A stretch of 64,000 nucleotides of DNA from Glaciecola amylolytica (lineage in GTDB: Bacteria; Bacteroidota; Bacteroidia; Flavobacteriales_D; Crocinitomicaceae). The DNA lies in assembly GCA_003856375.1 (NCBI GenBank), contig CP034120.1, positions 3,343,501 through 3,407,500 on the forward strand, given 5' to 3'. Positions within the stretch are counted from its first letter, which is position 1. Each line of letters opens with the position of its first letter. Under the pieces are notes generated by a model. That model was not told where the DNA came from. It ran no database searches and saw nothing but the letters and a program-made list of their open reading frames with translations. Shown here in pieces: positions 35,906 through 43,448 of the stretch. The position numbers and the translations under genes were made by a program.

Positions 35906-36922
35906 TCAAAGATCCATACGACCTTTAATCGTCACATCAATGGTATCTTCCAGTTTGGTGAATGTGAAATCGGGAAAATCACTCAGCAACTTATCGTTGG
36001 AAAATTTGGAATTGCTTTGAGAACTTCGGGCACTTTCTTTTGTGATCGTTGGGCGTTTTCCGGTAAACCGGCCTGAAATTCCCGACAAACGCCAGGCAAG
36101 CCCTGTTAAAAATGGTCCGGCTAAAACAGATGGTGCTTTGACATTCAGCTTCTCACAAATCCGGTCGAACAATTCCTTGAAAGTAAGATTCGAACCCGTA
36201 ACCAGATAGCGTTCTCCTGTTTTCTCCGTTTCGATAAGCCGCACAATTAAAGCTGAAACATCCCGGACATCTACAAAAGCATTTGACCCTTTGGTATAAA
36301 ACTTCAATCCTTTGTGAAGCGTTCTGAAAATCTTCAGGGAGCTTTCTTCCCAGGAACCCGGACCAAACATCACACTCGGATTTACGATCGAAACAGGCAA
36401 TCCTTCTTCGTTTGCTCTCCAAACCTCCTTTTCAGCACTGAATTTGGAAAGTGAATAACCGCTCACCTCATCATTCGGGTTCCATGCATTGGATTCGCGT
36501 TTCAGTCCGTCTGTAAACCTTGAATCACTTCCCACAGCCGCCGTGGAAGAAACATGTACGAATTGATTTACCCCGGAACTCAGGGCAAAATTGACCATAT
36601 TAGCTGTCCCCTGGCGATTCACTTTAAAAAGCGTATTGAAATCCCGCCGGTGAAACGAAACCAAAGCCGCGCAATGCACTACTTTCGAAATTCCGATCAA
36701 GGCATCTTCCACATCTGAAAGATCCAGCACATCTCCCTGAAACCAACTTAATTTTGCTTCCAGAAAAGTCGCTTTTTCCGGGTAATAGAATTTCAACAGG
36801 CGGTAAACCACTTCTTTCCGGGATTCTTCACGATACATCGCACGAACTTCATATCCTCTGAGAAGCAAGTCGACCACAACATGTGATCCAAGAAGTCCGG
36901 TTGCACCTGTGACTAAAATCAT
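35906..36922 (-). CDS. NAD(P)-dependent epimerase/dehydratase, dihydroflavonol-reductase-like SDR
   Basis: 338 residues from MILVTGATGLLGSHVV at 36922; an upstream extension to 36967 would disrupt the Rossmann start. The cofactor motif GATGLLG is at 6-12 and the active-site Tyr-x-x-x-Lys occurs in 'SGYSLSKFSAEKEV'. The overall pattern ('VVHCAALVSFH', 'GTANMVNFAL', 'GVNQFVHVSST') is that of extended SDRs acting on sugars or small alcohols. Substrate unknown. A TACCTTTG element ends 6 bases before the ATG, suggesting a leaderless or nearly leaderless mRNA. Confidence 0.88.
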   Translation of the reverse strand: MILVTGATGLLGSHVVVDLLLRGYEVRAMYREESRKEVVYRLLKFYYPEKATFLEAKLSWFQGDVLDLSDVEDALIGISKVVHCAALVSFHRRDFNTLFKVNRQGTANMVNFALSSGVNQFVHVSSTAAVGSDSRFTDGLKRESNAWNPNDEVSGYSLSKFSAEKEVWRANEEGLPVSIVNPSVMFGPGSWEESSLKIFRTLHKGLKFYTKGSNAFVDVRDVSALIVRLIETEKTGERYLVTGSNLTFKELFDRICEKLNVKAPSVLAGPFLTGLAWRLSGISGRFTGKRPTITKESARSSQSNSKFSNDKLLSDFPDFTFTKLEDTIDVTIKGRMDL

Positions 36923-36927
36923 CCTTA

Positions 36928-36935
36928 CAAAGGTA
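36928..36935 (-). promoter_or_regulatory. -7 element adjoining the SDR start codon
   Basis: The minus strand reads TACCTTTG with 5 bases between it and the ATG, so transcription would begin at or next to the start codon. Confidence 0.5.
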
Positions 36936-36969
36936 ATCAGTAATCTTACGCGCGAAATAAATGGCAAAG

Positions 36970-37031
36970 AATATTCATCAGGACGTTTGTTCAGAAAGAA
37001 TGAATATTTAACGATTCTGAGTAAACAAACG
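36970..37031. repeat. Two interleaved inverted repeats in a divergent promoter region
   Basis: AATATTCAT (36970-36978) pairs with ATGAATATT (37000-37008), and CGTTTGTT (36984-36991) with AACAAACG (37024-37031), in order A-B-A'-B'. Both pairs are perfect. Confidence 0.6.
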
Positions 37032-37057
37032 ATTTTTCTAATCAGGGACTTTGTTCG

Positions 37058-37065
37058 TACCTTTG
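37058..37065 (+). promoter_or_regulatory. -7 element adjoining the lipoprotein start codon
   Basis: TACCTTTG followed by TTTT and the ATG at 37070, again implying a leaderless transcript. Confidence 0.5.
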
Positions 37066-37069
37066 TTTT

Positions 37070-37390
37070 ATGAAAAGGAAAAATTTACTACAGCTCCTTT
37101 CAGTTATTTTTATTCTTGCGTTTGTAAGTTCTTGCCAATCGGAGTATGAACGCCAGATAGGACATGCTAGAAAGTTAGTCAAAAAAGAAAGGATTTTATT
37201 GAATCAGATGGGAGAAATGGAAACCATTTCCCACAATTATAAAGCGTTGGAATCCATTCAAAAAGAGCTTTCCTTCCGGGCTCATCTTTCCGGAAACGAA
37301 GAGCTATTCAACGAGCAGGTTAAAAACTACAGAACCAATTATGAACTAAGAGCAACAAGGGAACAGCACCTCATTTCCAAGTTTCCTTAA
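37070..37390 (+). CDS. Small lipoprotein, unknown function
   Basis: 106 residues with a lipoprotein signal (1-22, lipobox VSSC) followed by a charged, helix-prone domain ('ARKLVKKERILLNQMGEMET'). It should be anchored in a membrane facing the periplasm. No family recognised. Convergent with the alkyltransferase-like gene: the two stop codons share the bases TTAA at 37387-37390. Confidence 0.75.
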   Translation: MKRKNLLQLLSVIFILAFVSSCQSEYERQIGHARKLVKKERILLNQMGEMETISHNYKALESIQKELSFRAHLSGNEELFNEQVKNYRTNYELRATREQHLISKFP

Positions 37391-37746
37391 CCGATTTCCA
37401 ATTCATTTAAAGGATCCCAAAAAACTTCTTTCCAGTTTACAATCCGGTCATCTACCACTTCTACTCCATCCATTTTCAAGAGTTCCTCCATATGAGTCGG
37501 AGTTTGGAAATGCATCTTACCAGTCAGCATCCCGTTTCTGTTTACGACTCTTTGCGCCGGAACACCTTCCTGACTATGGGCTGCATTCATTGCCCATCCC
37601 ACCATCCGGCTTCCGCTTTTCGTACCCAAATATGCTGCAATTGCTCCATAAGAAGTGGCTCTTCCTCTTGGAATTAAACGGACAACCTGATATACACGGT
37701 CGAAAAAATCTGCGTTTGCTTCTGAAAGTTTGATTGGTTTTACCAT
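37387..37746 (-). CDS. Alkyltransferase-like (ATL) DNA repair protein, MGMT fold
   Basis: 119 residues with the DNA-binding domain of O6-alkylguanine transferases ('VYQVVRLIPRGRATSYGAIA', 'SGSRMVGWAMNAA'). The active-site PCHR is replaced by PAQR (63-66): the reactive Cys is Ala and the His is Gln. Such ATL proteins bind O6-alkylguanine without repairing it and hand the lesion to nucleotide excision repair. The assignment rests on these motifs. Confidence 0.9.
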   Translation of the reverse strand: MVKPIKLSEANADFFDRVYQVVRLIPRGRATSYGAIAAYLGTKSGSRMVGWAMNAAHSQEGVPAQRVVNRNGMLTGKMHFQTPTHMEELLKMDGVEVVDDRIVNWKEVFWDPLNELEIG

Positions 37747-38005
37747 GCTTTAAAAGTAGAAATTTGTTCAAAGAGTTGAAAAGGTTCAACGGTTTTAAAC
37801 CAGAATTCATTAAACGATGTTTTTCTTTAACCTGAAGAATCGTCCTATGAACTCTTCAAGATTCTGAATACTATCATTTTAAGATCGAAGGCAAATTCGA
37901 ATTGCACAAAGAGATAATCCTTACCGTCAATTCTCCATTCTCAATTTTCAATTCTTTTGTAACGTTTCCCGATTAGTCCAATTATAAGGTTAAATCCAAG
38001 AACCC

Positions 38006-38326
38006 ATGAAAACCTTCGTTTTGTTAAGTGGACTTTTCCTTATTTCCACTTCGTTAAATGCACAATTGGCAGATCCTCCGGAAGAAAATGTTCTACCGAG
38101 TTGGGATCTCAAAGTGTATCCGAATCCGACCAGTGACTTGCTTATCGTTTCTTCTTCTGTTGATATCAAAGACATTACCCTGATTGATCTGAACGGTCAG
38201 GTGATTAAAAACCGGGCTATGCCGAATTGGTGTTTTTCACTTCACGACTTGCCTGCAGGATGGATTTTTGTCTACGTTGAAAGCGCAGACGGAAGAATCG
38301 AAAAGAAAAACGTTTATAAAAATTAA
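38006..38326 (+). CDS. Minimal secreted protein made of a T9SS type A sorting domain
   Basis: 106 residues: signal peptide (1-19, ending SLNAQ), a 12-residue linker, then a Por_Secre_tail-like domain starting 'LKVYPNPTSDLLIVSSSVDI' and ending 'VYVESADGRIEKKNVYKN'. There is essentially no cargo between signal and sorting tail. A perfect terminator right after the stop supports it as a real transcription unit. Function unknown. Confidence 0.8.
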   Translation: MKTFVLLSGLFLISTSLNAQLADPPEENVLPSWDLKVYPNPTSDLLIVSSSVDIKDITLIDLNGQVIKNRAMPNWCFSLHDLPAGWIFVYVESADGRIEKKNVYKN

Positions 38327-38330
38327 ACCG

Positions 38331-38358
38331 AATCCCGCACATGCGGGATTTCTTTTTT
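38331..38358 (+). terminator. Terminator of the minimal T9SS protein gene
   Basis: AATCCCGCA and TGCGGGATT with a 2-nt centre, then a T-rich tail TCTTTTTT. The apparent ATG at 38341 is inside this hairpin, so it is not a gene start. Confidence 0.88.
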
Positions 38359-38367
38359 CCAATCTCT

Positions 38368-38375
38368 TACATTTG
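38368..38375 (+). promoter_or_regulatory. -7 element of the DUF486 gene
   Basis: TACATTTG, 13 bases before the ATG at 38389. Confidence 0.5.
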
Positions 38376-38388
38376 TAAGAAAAATCTG

Positions 38389-38760
38389 ATGAGAATCATT
38401 CTTACGATCGTTCTGTTACTCATTTCAAATTCATTCATGACGTATGCCTGGTACGGGCATCTGAAAGATCATTCAAGCGAAAAGAAAACAGGAATCTGGG
38501 TATTTGCCGCAACAATATTAATGAGTTGGGGAATTGCCTTTTTCGAATACATTTTCATGGTTCCCGCCAATAAGATCGGCTATCAGGGAAATGGAGGGCC
38601 GTTCTCATTGATTCAGCTGAAAATCATTCAGGAAGTATCATCCATTGTGATTTTCATGATCTTTTCCCTTCTGTTCTTCAAAGACGAAGTCTTCAAATGG
38701 AATCATGCAGTTGCCTTTTTATTGATTTTGATTGCGGTTTATCTGGTATTCAAAAAGTAG
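38389..38760 (+). CDS. DMT-superfamily membrane protein (DUF486)
   Basis: 123 residues from MRIILTIVLLLISNSFMTYA at 38389. A longer frame from 38341 begins in the preceding terminator. Four membrane helices with the family blocks 'FMTYAWYGHLK', 'SWGIAFFEYIFMVPANKIGY' and 'LKIIQEVSSIVIFMIFSL'. DUF486 is a small half-size relative of drug/metabolite transporters; no substrate is established. Single gene with its own promoter. Confidence 0.9.
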   Translation: MRIILTIVLLLISNSFMTYAWYGHLKDHSSEKKTGIWVFAATILMSWGIAFFEYIFMVPANKIGYQGNGGPFSLIQLKIIQEVSSIVIFMIFSLLFFKDEVFKWNHAVAFLLILIAVYLVFKK

Positions 38761-38813
38761 GCACGCGATGCATTGAGAATTAATCACAATTCACACTCAC
38801 TTCTATTTTTCTA

Positions 38814-38896
38814 CCACAGATAATTAGAGGTGCTAGCCTACCGGACTCACTTAAATGGCGGCTGGTAAGAGCCATAAAAAATCTGTGCATCTGTGG
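38814..38896. repeat. 83-bp palindromic repeat element, copy 2
   Basis: Same family as 16357-16438: CCACAGAT and ATCTGTGG ends, internal CTGGTAAG hairpin (GGCGGCTGGTAAGAGCC), and the duplicated 'ATCTGTGCATCTGTGG' right arm. It lies after DUF486 and before the polysaccharide locus. Confidence 0.8.
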
Positions 38897-38938
38897 GAAA
38901 TTATCATTTGAATCTTTGGACAAAAGTAGCCGGGCAAT

Positions 38939-39529
38939 TTACTTCGATACAATTTTCAAAAAAGTCTGCCACATGATTTTGATATCCTGGCTTAATGTCG
39001 GATTGGCGATGTATTTTTTATTCAATTCAATTTTGGCCGGCATGATCTCATGGATATAGGTTTCACGCGGGTTTTCCGATTTACCAAGCAGTTCATTCTC
39101 TTTGAAATACTCCAAAGAAGCATAATCTGTAATTCCGGGTTTTACGGAAAGAATCTTTCGCTGATCTTCCGTGTAAAGACTTACATATTCCTGAACTTCC
39201 GGTCTGGGACCTACAATACTCATTTCTCCGACCAGTACATTTAAAAACTGTGGAAACTCATCCAGTTTTGATTTGCGGATAAAATATCCGACGCGTGTGA
39301 TTCTCGGATCCCTCATTCCAACGGTCAGTTTTCCCAATTTGTCGGCATTGACGCGCATGGTGCGAAACTTCCACAATTTAAACGGAACACCATTCTTCCC
39401 GATTCGTTCCTGCCTGTAAAATGCACCGCCTCTGCTTTCCAAAACGATTGCAAGAGCGATTAAGATTCCAAAAGGAAGGAACACCGACAAAATGATGAAT
39501 GAAACAAGGATATCGAACAAGCGTTTCAT
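38939..39529 (-). CDS. Initiating sugar-phosphate transferase (monotopic PGT, PglC/WcaJ-like)
   Basis: 196 residues. One N-terminal hydrophobic re-entrant segment ('LFDILVSFIILSVFLPFGIL'), then 'YRQERIGKNGVPFKLWKFRT', the catalytic region with the 'PRITRVGYFIRKSKLDEFPQ' block and 'VGPRPE'. It transfers a phospho-sugar from a UDP-sugar to undecaprenyl phosphate, starting the repeat unit on the cytoplasmic face. This is the short form without the WcaJ N-terminal helices. The preceding aminotransferase gene overlaps it by one base (TAATG); the PglE/PglC-type pairing suggests an amino- or diamino-sugar start. Confidence 0.93.
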   Translation of the reverse strand: MKRLFDILVSFIILSVFLPFGILIALAIVLESRGGAFYRQERIGKNGVPFKLWKFRTMRVNADKLGKLTVGMRDPRITRVGYFIRKSKLDEFPQFLNVLVGEMSIVGPRPEVQEYVSLYTEDQRKILSVKPGITDYASLEYFKENELLGKSENPRETYIHEIMPAKIELNKKYIANPTLSQDIKIMWQTFLKIVSK

Positions 39530-40740
39530 TATCCCATGATCTGTTTTACGGCCGTTTTCACAGCGTGAAGTACTATTTGAATCTGTTCGTCCGTTAAATC
39601 AAAATAAACAGGCAGAGTGATCTCATTTGAGTATTTATCCCAAGCCTCCGGATAATCCGACATCTTGTAGCCTAATTTTTTATATGCCGTCAATATCGGC
39701 AAAGGCTGGAAATGAACATTTACTGATACATCCTGATCGAAAATTGCCTGCATAATTGCATCTCTCTGTTCTTCTGATGCTCCGGCAATTCTCAATTGAT
39801 ACAAATGATAGCATGTTTCCCGCTTCTCATCTTTCATTTTCGGCAGAATGGCCCAGGATTCATTTTTCAATCCTTCGTTATATGCCAGGCAAATGGTTTT
39901 TCTGCGATCCAGGTTTTCATGAAAGCGATCCAGTTCCACCAAACCGATTGCCGCCTGAAGATCCGTCATATTGCATTTGAATCCCGGTTCGGCAACATCG
40001 TAGCGCCAATTTCCTTTTTGTGCTTTGGCCAGTGCATCTTTGCTTTGACCATGAAGAATCTTAATACATAATTCTTTGTAGATTTCCTCGTGATCGAAAT
40101 CATCCGGCAAGTTGATGGTCATCGTTCCACCTTCTGCCGTTGTGAGGTTTTTCACCGCATGGAATGAAAAAGCGCTTACGTCAGCCAAACTTCCCGAGCG
40201 TTTTCCGGCATAAGTAGCACCAAAAGAATGCGCCGCGTCTGCAGCAACCAAAATCCGGCCTAATTTTTTCTGATATTCCGAATTTGCCTGAAACAATTTC
40301 TTGATTTCAGGGTCGTTTACGATTTCATAGATTCCGTCATAATCGCATGGAAAACCAGCGATATCGACAGGCATAATTGCTTTTGTACGCGGAGTAATTG
40401 CCGCACGGATTGCTTCAACCGAAATATTGAAATCATCCGGATTAATGTCCACCATAACCGGTTTTGCTCCGGTGTGAATCACCACATTTGCGGATGCGCA
40501 ATACGTAATTGCCGGAATGATCACCTCATCTCCAGCTCCGATTCCCCACCAACGCAATAACAGTTCCATTCCCGCAGTCCAGGAACTAACAGCAACAGTA
40601 CATTTGTTTCCGCAATATTCGGTCAGCTGTTTTTCAAACAACTTTGTTCTTGGGCCGGTTGTGATCCAACCGGAAGTTAAAGCACTTGTTACTTCATCAA
40701 TTACTCGTTGATCGATGCGGGGTGGTGAAAACGGAATCAT
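39529..40740 (-). CDS. DegT/DnrJ/EryC1/StrS-family sugar aminotransferase
   Basis: 403 residues. PLP-dependent enzyme making amino-sugars from keto-sugar nucleotides. The Schiff-base lysine is Lys197 in 'SAFSFHAVKNLTTAEGG'; 'ITTGPRTKLFEKQLTEYCG' and 'LVAADAAHSFGA' are family blocks. It overlaps the initiating transferase and may supply its substrate, although no 4,6-dehydratase is seen in this locus. Confidence 0.93.
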   Translation of the reverse strand: MIPFSPPRIDQRVIDEVTSALTSGWITTGPRTKLFEKQLTEYCGNKCTVAVSSWTAGMELLLRWWGIGAGDEVIIPAITYCASANVVIHTGAKPVMVDINPDDFNISVEAIRAAITPRTKAIMPVDIAGFPCDYDGIYEIVNDPEIKKLFQANSEYQKKLGRILVAADAAHSFGATYAGKRSGSLADVSAFSFHAVKNLTTAEGGTMTINLPDDFDHEEIYKELCIKILHGQSKDALAKAQKGNWRYDVAEPGFKCNMTDLQAAIGLVELDRFHENLDRRKTICLAYNEGLKNESWAILPKMKDEKRETCYHLYQLRIAGASEEQRDAIMQAIFDQDVSVNVHFQPLPILTAYKKLGYKMSDYPEAWDKYSNEITLPVYFDLTDEQIQIVLHAVKTAVKQIMG

Positions 40741-40820
40741 ATTAAAATTTATTAAAATTTGTCTTTCTGATCAAAAGCAATTTCTGCTCTCATTTGGATG
40801 CGAAATTACTGAATATTCTA

Positions 40821-41837
40821 CTAGCGCGACATTTTTTTGTACTTATCGCCCGGCTTTCTGCCGGCTATCAGGAAGGTCGCAATTCCTTTCAGATATCCCC
40901 AACCATAGCTGATATGCAGAATCGGGAAAATCACAAAAATCCGGTTAAACTCATTGACACTTTCTGCAATCCGGGAGGTTACCAAAAGTCCTAAAAGGAC
41001 ATAAATTCCCAGGAAAGACAATCCACAAAGCCAAAGCATCGGATGAATCAAAAATAAAAACTGAACCAGAATCAGGTACAAGACAAACAATGGTGGAACC
41101 AATTGTCTGAGCGTTGTAACAGCTTTGTGTTTCTTATTGACATATACTTTCCAGTATCCATATTGCATGAATTGCTTCCACAATTGACCGATACTTCCGC
41201 GCACATAGTACTTCAGGGAAATGGATGCATTGTACCAGATTTTTCCTCCGGCCTTCGTCACCCGAAAATTAAAATCGTCATCCTGATTGCGGATCAGTTC
41301 TTCGTCAAAATATCCGATTTTTTCAAAAACCCATGCCGGATACATCGGAGTTCCGACCGTATCGACAAATCCGGATTCAGTGAGTGTCCGGAAATTTCCC
41401 AATCCCATTCCGAAGGATGTTCCCATTGCTTTGGCAATCAGTTTTCCTTCTGCGTTGAGAAAAACGTTGTTTACTGCTCCGCCGACACACCAGATTTCCG
41501 GATTCTTTTGCAGCGTTTCTGCTGCATCTTTCAAATAATTGGGTGAAACAACCTGACGCGCTCCGATAATCTGATAGAAATCCGCATTTTTCGTAGCATG
41601 AATTCCCAAATTAAAGGCATAAGGCGTGAGCTGTTTTTCATTCGGAACGATTTTCAGTTCCTGATACCTTGCTTGAAGGGCTTGCAACAATTCAAGTGTT
41701 CCGTCGTTGCTTTTTCCATCAACTACATTGACGAAAAGTTCACAATTTTCGGGTAAATCGGATGCATAAATAGCCTGAATACATTCTTCTATGTTTCTGA
41801 CTTCATTTCTGCACGGAATAACAACTGCGATTTTCAT
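40821..41837 (-). CDS. Family 2 glycosyltransferase with C-terminal membrane helices
   Basis: 338 residues. GT-A fold start 'KIAVVIPCRNEVRNIEECIQ', metal-binding region around 'NVVDGKSNDGT' and acceptor-site 'RNQDDDFNFRVTKAGG'. Three hydrophobic segments from about 245 to 325 anchor it in the membrane. It extends a lipid-linked glycan at the inner leaflet. Specificity is unknown. It overlaps the upstream acyltransferase gene by 4 bases. Confidence 0.92.
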   Translation of the reverse strand: MKIAVVIPCRNEVRNIEECIQAIYASDLPENCELFVNVVDGKSNDGTLELLQALQARYQELKIVPNEKQLTPYAFNLGIHATKNADFYQIIGARQVVSPNYLKDAAETLQKNPEIWCVGGAVNNVFLNAEGKLIAKAMGTSFGMGLGNFRTLTESGFVDTVGTPMYPAWVFEKIGYFDEELIRNQDDDFNFRVTKAGGKIWYNASISLKYYVRGSIGQLWKQFMQYGYWKVYVNKKHKAVTTLRQLVPPLFVLYLILVQFLFLIHPMLWLCGLSFLGIYVLLGLLVTSRIAESVNEFNRIFVIFPILHISYGWGYLKGIATFLIAGRKPGDKYKKMSR

Positions 41838-42739
41838 TTTTTCTCAAACGGTTTTGCAGGATTTCCGGCCACAATACTTCCCTTATCCACATTTTTCACT
41901 ACCACGCTTCCCAATCCTACCAAAGAATTGTCGGCAATCTGTAGTTTTTGTCTGATAGACGAAGATGGAGAAATCCATACGTTCTCTCCAATTTCCACAC
42001 TTCCGGCAACCATCGCATTTGCAATGATCAAACTGTTTTTTCCGATTTTAACTCCGTGAGCGATATGAACCAGGTTATCAACCTTTACATTTTCTTCCAG
42101 CAAAGTGGAACCCAAAACCGCCCGGTCAATGCATACATTATTTCCGATCTCAACGCGGTTTCGAAGAACTACATTTCCGATATGCGGCATTAATTCGTAT
42201 TCGTTCTCTTCATTCATTTCGTAGCCGAAACCAACTCCACCGATCGTATTGTTTGAACCCAGTGTGCAATCGTCTCCGATTTCCGTCTGTGCGTTAATCA
42301 CCGTATTTGCTCCGATTGTGACCTGATTTCCAAGCACACAATTTTTATCAATAAACACATTGGCTCCGATATTCACGGTATTCGGATCAAATTTCACCGA
42401 CGGATCAATGACCGCAGTCGGATGAACAAATCCAAAGGTCTTTTTGTCTGCAAAAAATTCCTGAAGCACCTTTAAAAATGCACTTCGGGGCTTTTCTACC
42501 GGAATCAGATTGAGTTGTGACAGCTGGTCTTTCATTTCAGTATAGACCGCTGTGCTCACAATCACGTTTCCAGCTTTCAACCCGTTCAGGTTTTCTTTGT
42601 TTTTGTCTGAACACCAACCCAGCGATGACGCACCAAAATCCGCATCGTCAATCGAGCGAATCTGAGCAATCTGCTGATCATTACCTGAGCTTTCCGAATC
42701 GGACAGCAAGAAGCTTCTAATTTCTTCTAAACGAATCAT
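41834..42739 (-). CDS. LpxD-like hexapeptide-repeat acyltransferase
   Basis: 301 residues from ATG 42739, which overlaps the deacetylase stop in TGATATG; the frame extends to a TTG at 42748, judged less likely. An N-terminal substrate-binding domain (1-100) is followed by left-handed beta-helix repeats ('VNIGANVFIDKNCVLGNQVT'). It resembles LpxD of lipid A synthesis. The setting in a glycan locus, right after a PIG-L deacetylase, suggests N-acylation of a sugar freed by that enzyme; this is inference. The catalytic His is likely in 'LVHIAHGVKIG'. Confidence 0.8.
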   Translation of the reverse strand: MIRLEEIRSFLLSDSESSGNDQQIAQIRSIDDADFGASSLGWCSDKNKENLNGLKAGNVIVSTAVYTEMKDQLSQLNLIPVEKPRSAFLKVLQEFFADKKTFGFVHPTAVIDPSVKFDPNTVNIGANVFIDKNCVLGNQVTIGANTVINAQTEIGDDCTLGSNNTIGGVGFGYEMNEENEYELMPHIGNVVLRNRVEIGNNVCIDRAVLGSTLLEENVKVDNLVHIAHGVKIGKNSLIIANAMVAGSVEIGENVWISPSSSIRQKLQIADNSLVGLGSVVVKNVDKGSIVAGNPAKPFEKK

Positions 42740-42740
42740 A

Positions 42741-43376
42741 TCAATCAATTATCCAGCGAACAATGTTAAATGCTTCGGCATATTTTGTTCCGATCTGAAC
42801 TCCTCTTGTTCTTGCAACAGATCTCAGGAAGTCTTCATCAGAATAGGGTCTGTGAGCCTGAGACTGGTATTCGTTCAAGGCATTCACCTTTGTTTGAACA
42901 TGATTTTCAGTCAAATGAATGAAACTGGAAGTGGAGAAAGACAAATTATTCCATGGAAGTTCATACGACATAATGGACGAAAATTTGAACGCTCTCAAAC
43001 CTTCCGTAGCAATAGTTGCATGATCCTGATGTACATCCTGCAAATCCGGCATGAAGATCAATTCCGGTTTGATTTCCGAACGAAGCTTGATCAAGTCATC
43101 CAAAATATCCTGACGGCGATATCCAAACGTGCGCACATCGTAGTCAAACAAAATCAGGTTTTCGGGTTTAATTCCAAGAACCTTCGTAGCCGCTTTCACT
43201 TCCGTGATCAAAATATCTGACGGGAATTGAGGAAGTACCGATTGCTGGCAAGCAGAAAAAGCCGCATAATAAACATCATGCCCTTCTTCAATAAATTTCG
43301 CTATCGATCCACCACATCCGAACTCACCGTCATCTGTGTGAGGCGCCAAAACAAGTACTCTTTTTTTATTTTTCAT
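42741..43376 (-). CDS. PIG-L family zinc deacetylase
   Basis: 211 residues from MKNKKRVLVLAPHTDDGEFG at 43376. The zinc motif is PHTDDGEFGCGG (P-H-x-D-D-x-E, His13 and Asp16) with the distal His in 'DVHQDHATIATEGL'. The family removes N-acetyl groups from GlcNAc-type sugars or glycolipids. Together with the following acyltransferase it could swap the N-acyl group of a repeat-unit sugar. Confidence 0.9.
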   Translation of the reverse strand: MKNKKRVLVLAPHTDDGEFGCGGSIAKFIEEGHDVYYAAFSACQQSVLPQFPSDILITEVKAATKVLGIKPENLILFDYDVRTFGYRRQDILDDLIKLRSEIKPELIFMPDLQDVHQDHATIATEGLRAFKFSSIMSYELPWNNLSFSTSSFIHLTENHVQTKVNALNEYQSQAHRPYSDEDFLRSVARTRGVQIGTKYAEAFNIVRWIID

Positions 43377-43448
43377 TCTATTCAATCGTGTTTATATATT
43401 GCGTGTTGTGAAGCACTCATCATGAAATTAGCTAAATAATACAGAAAT

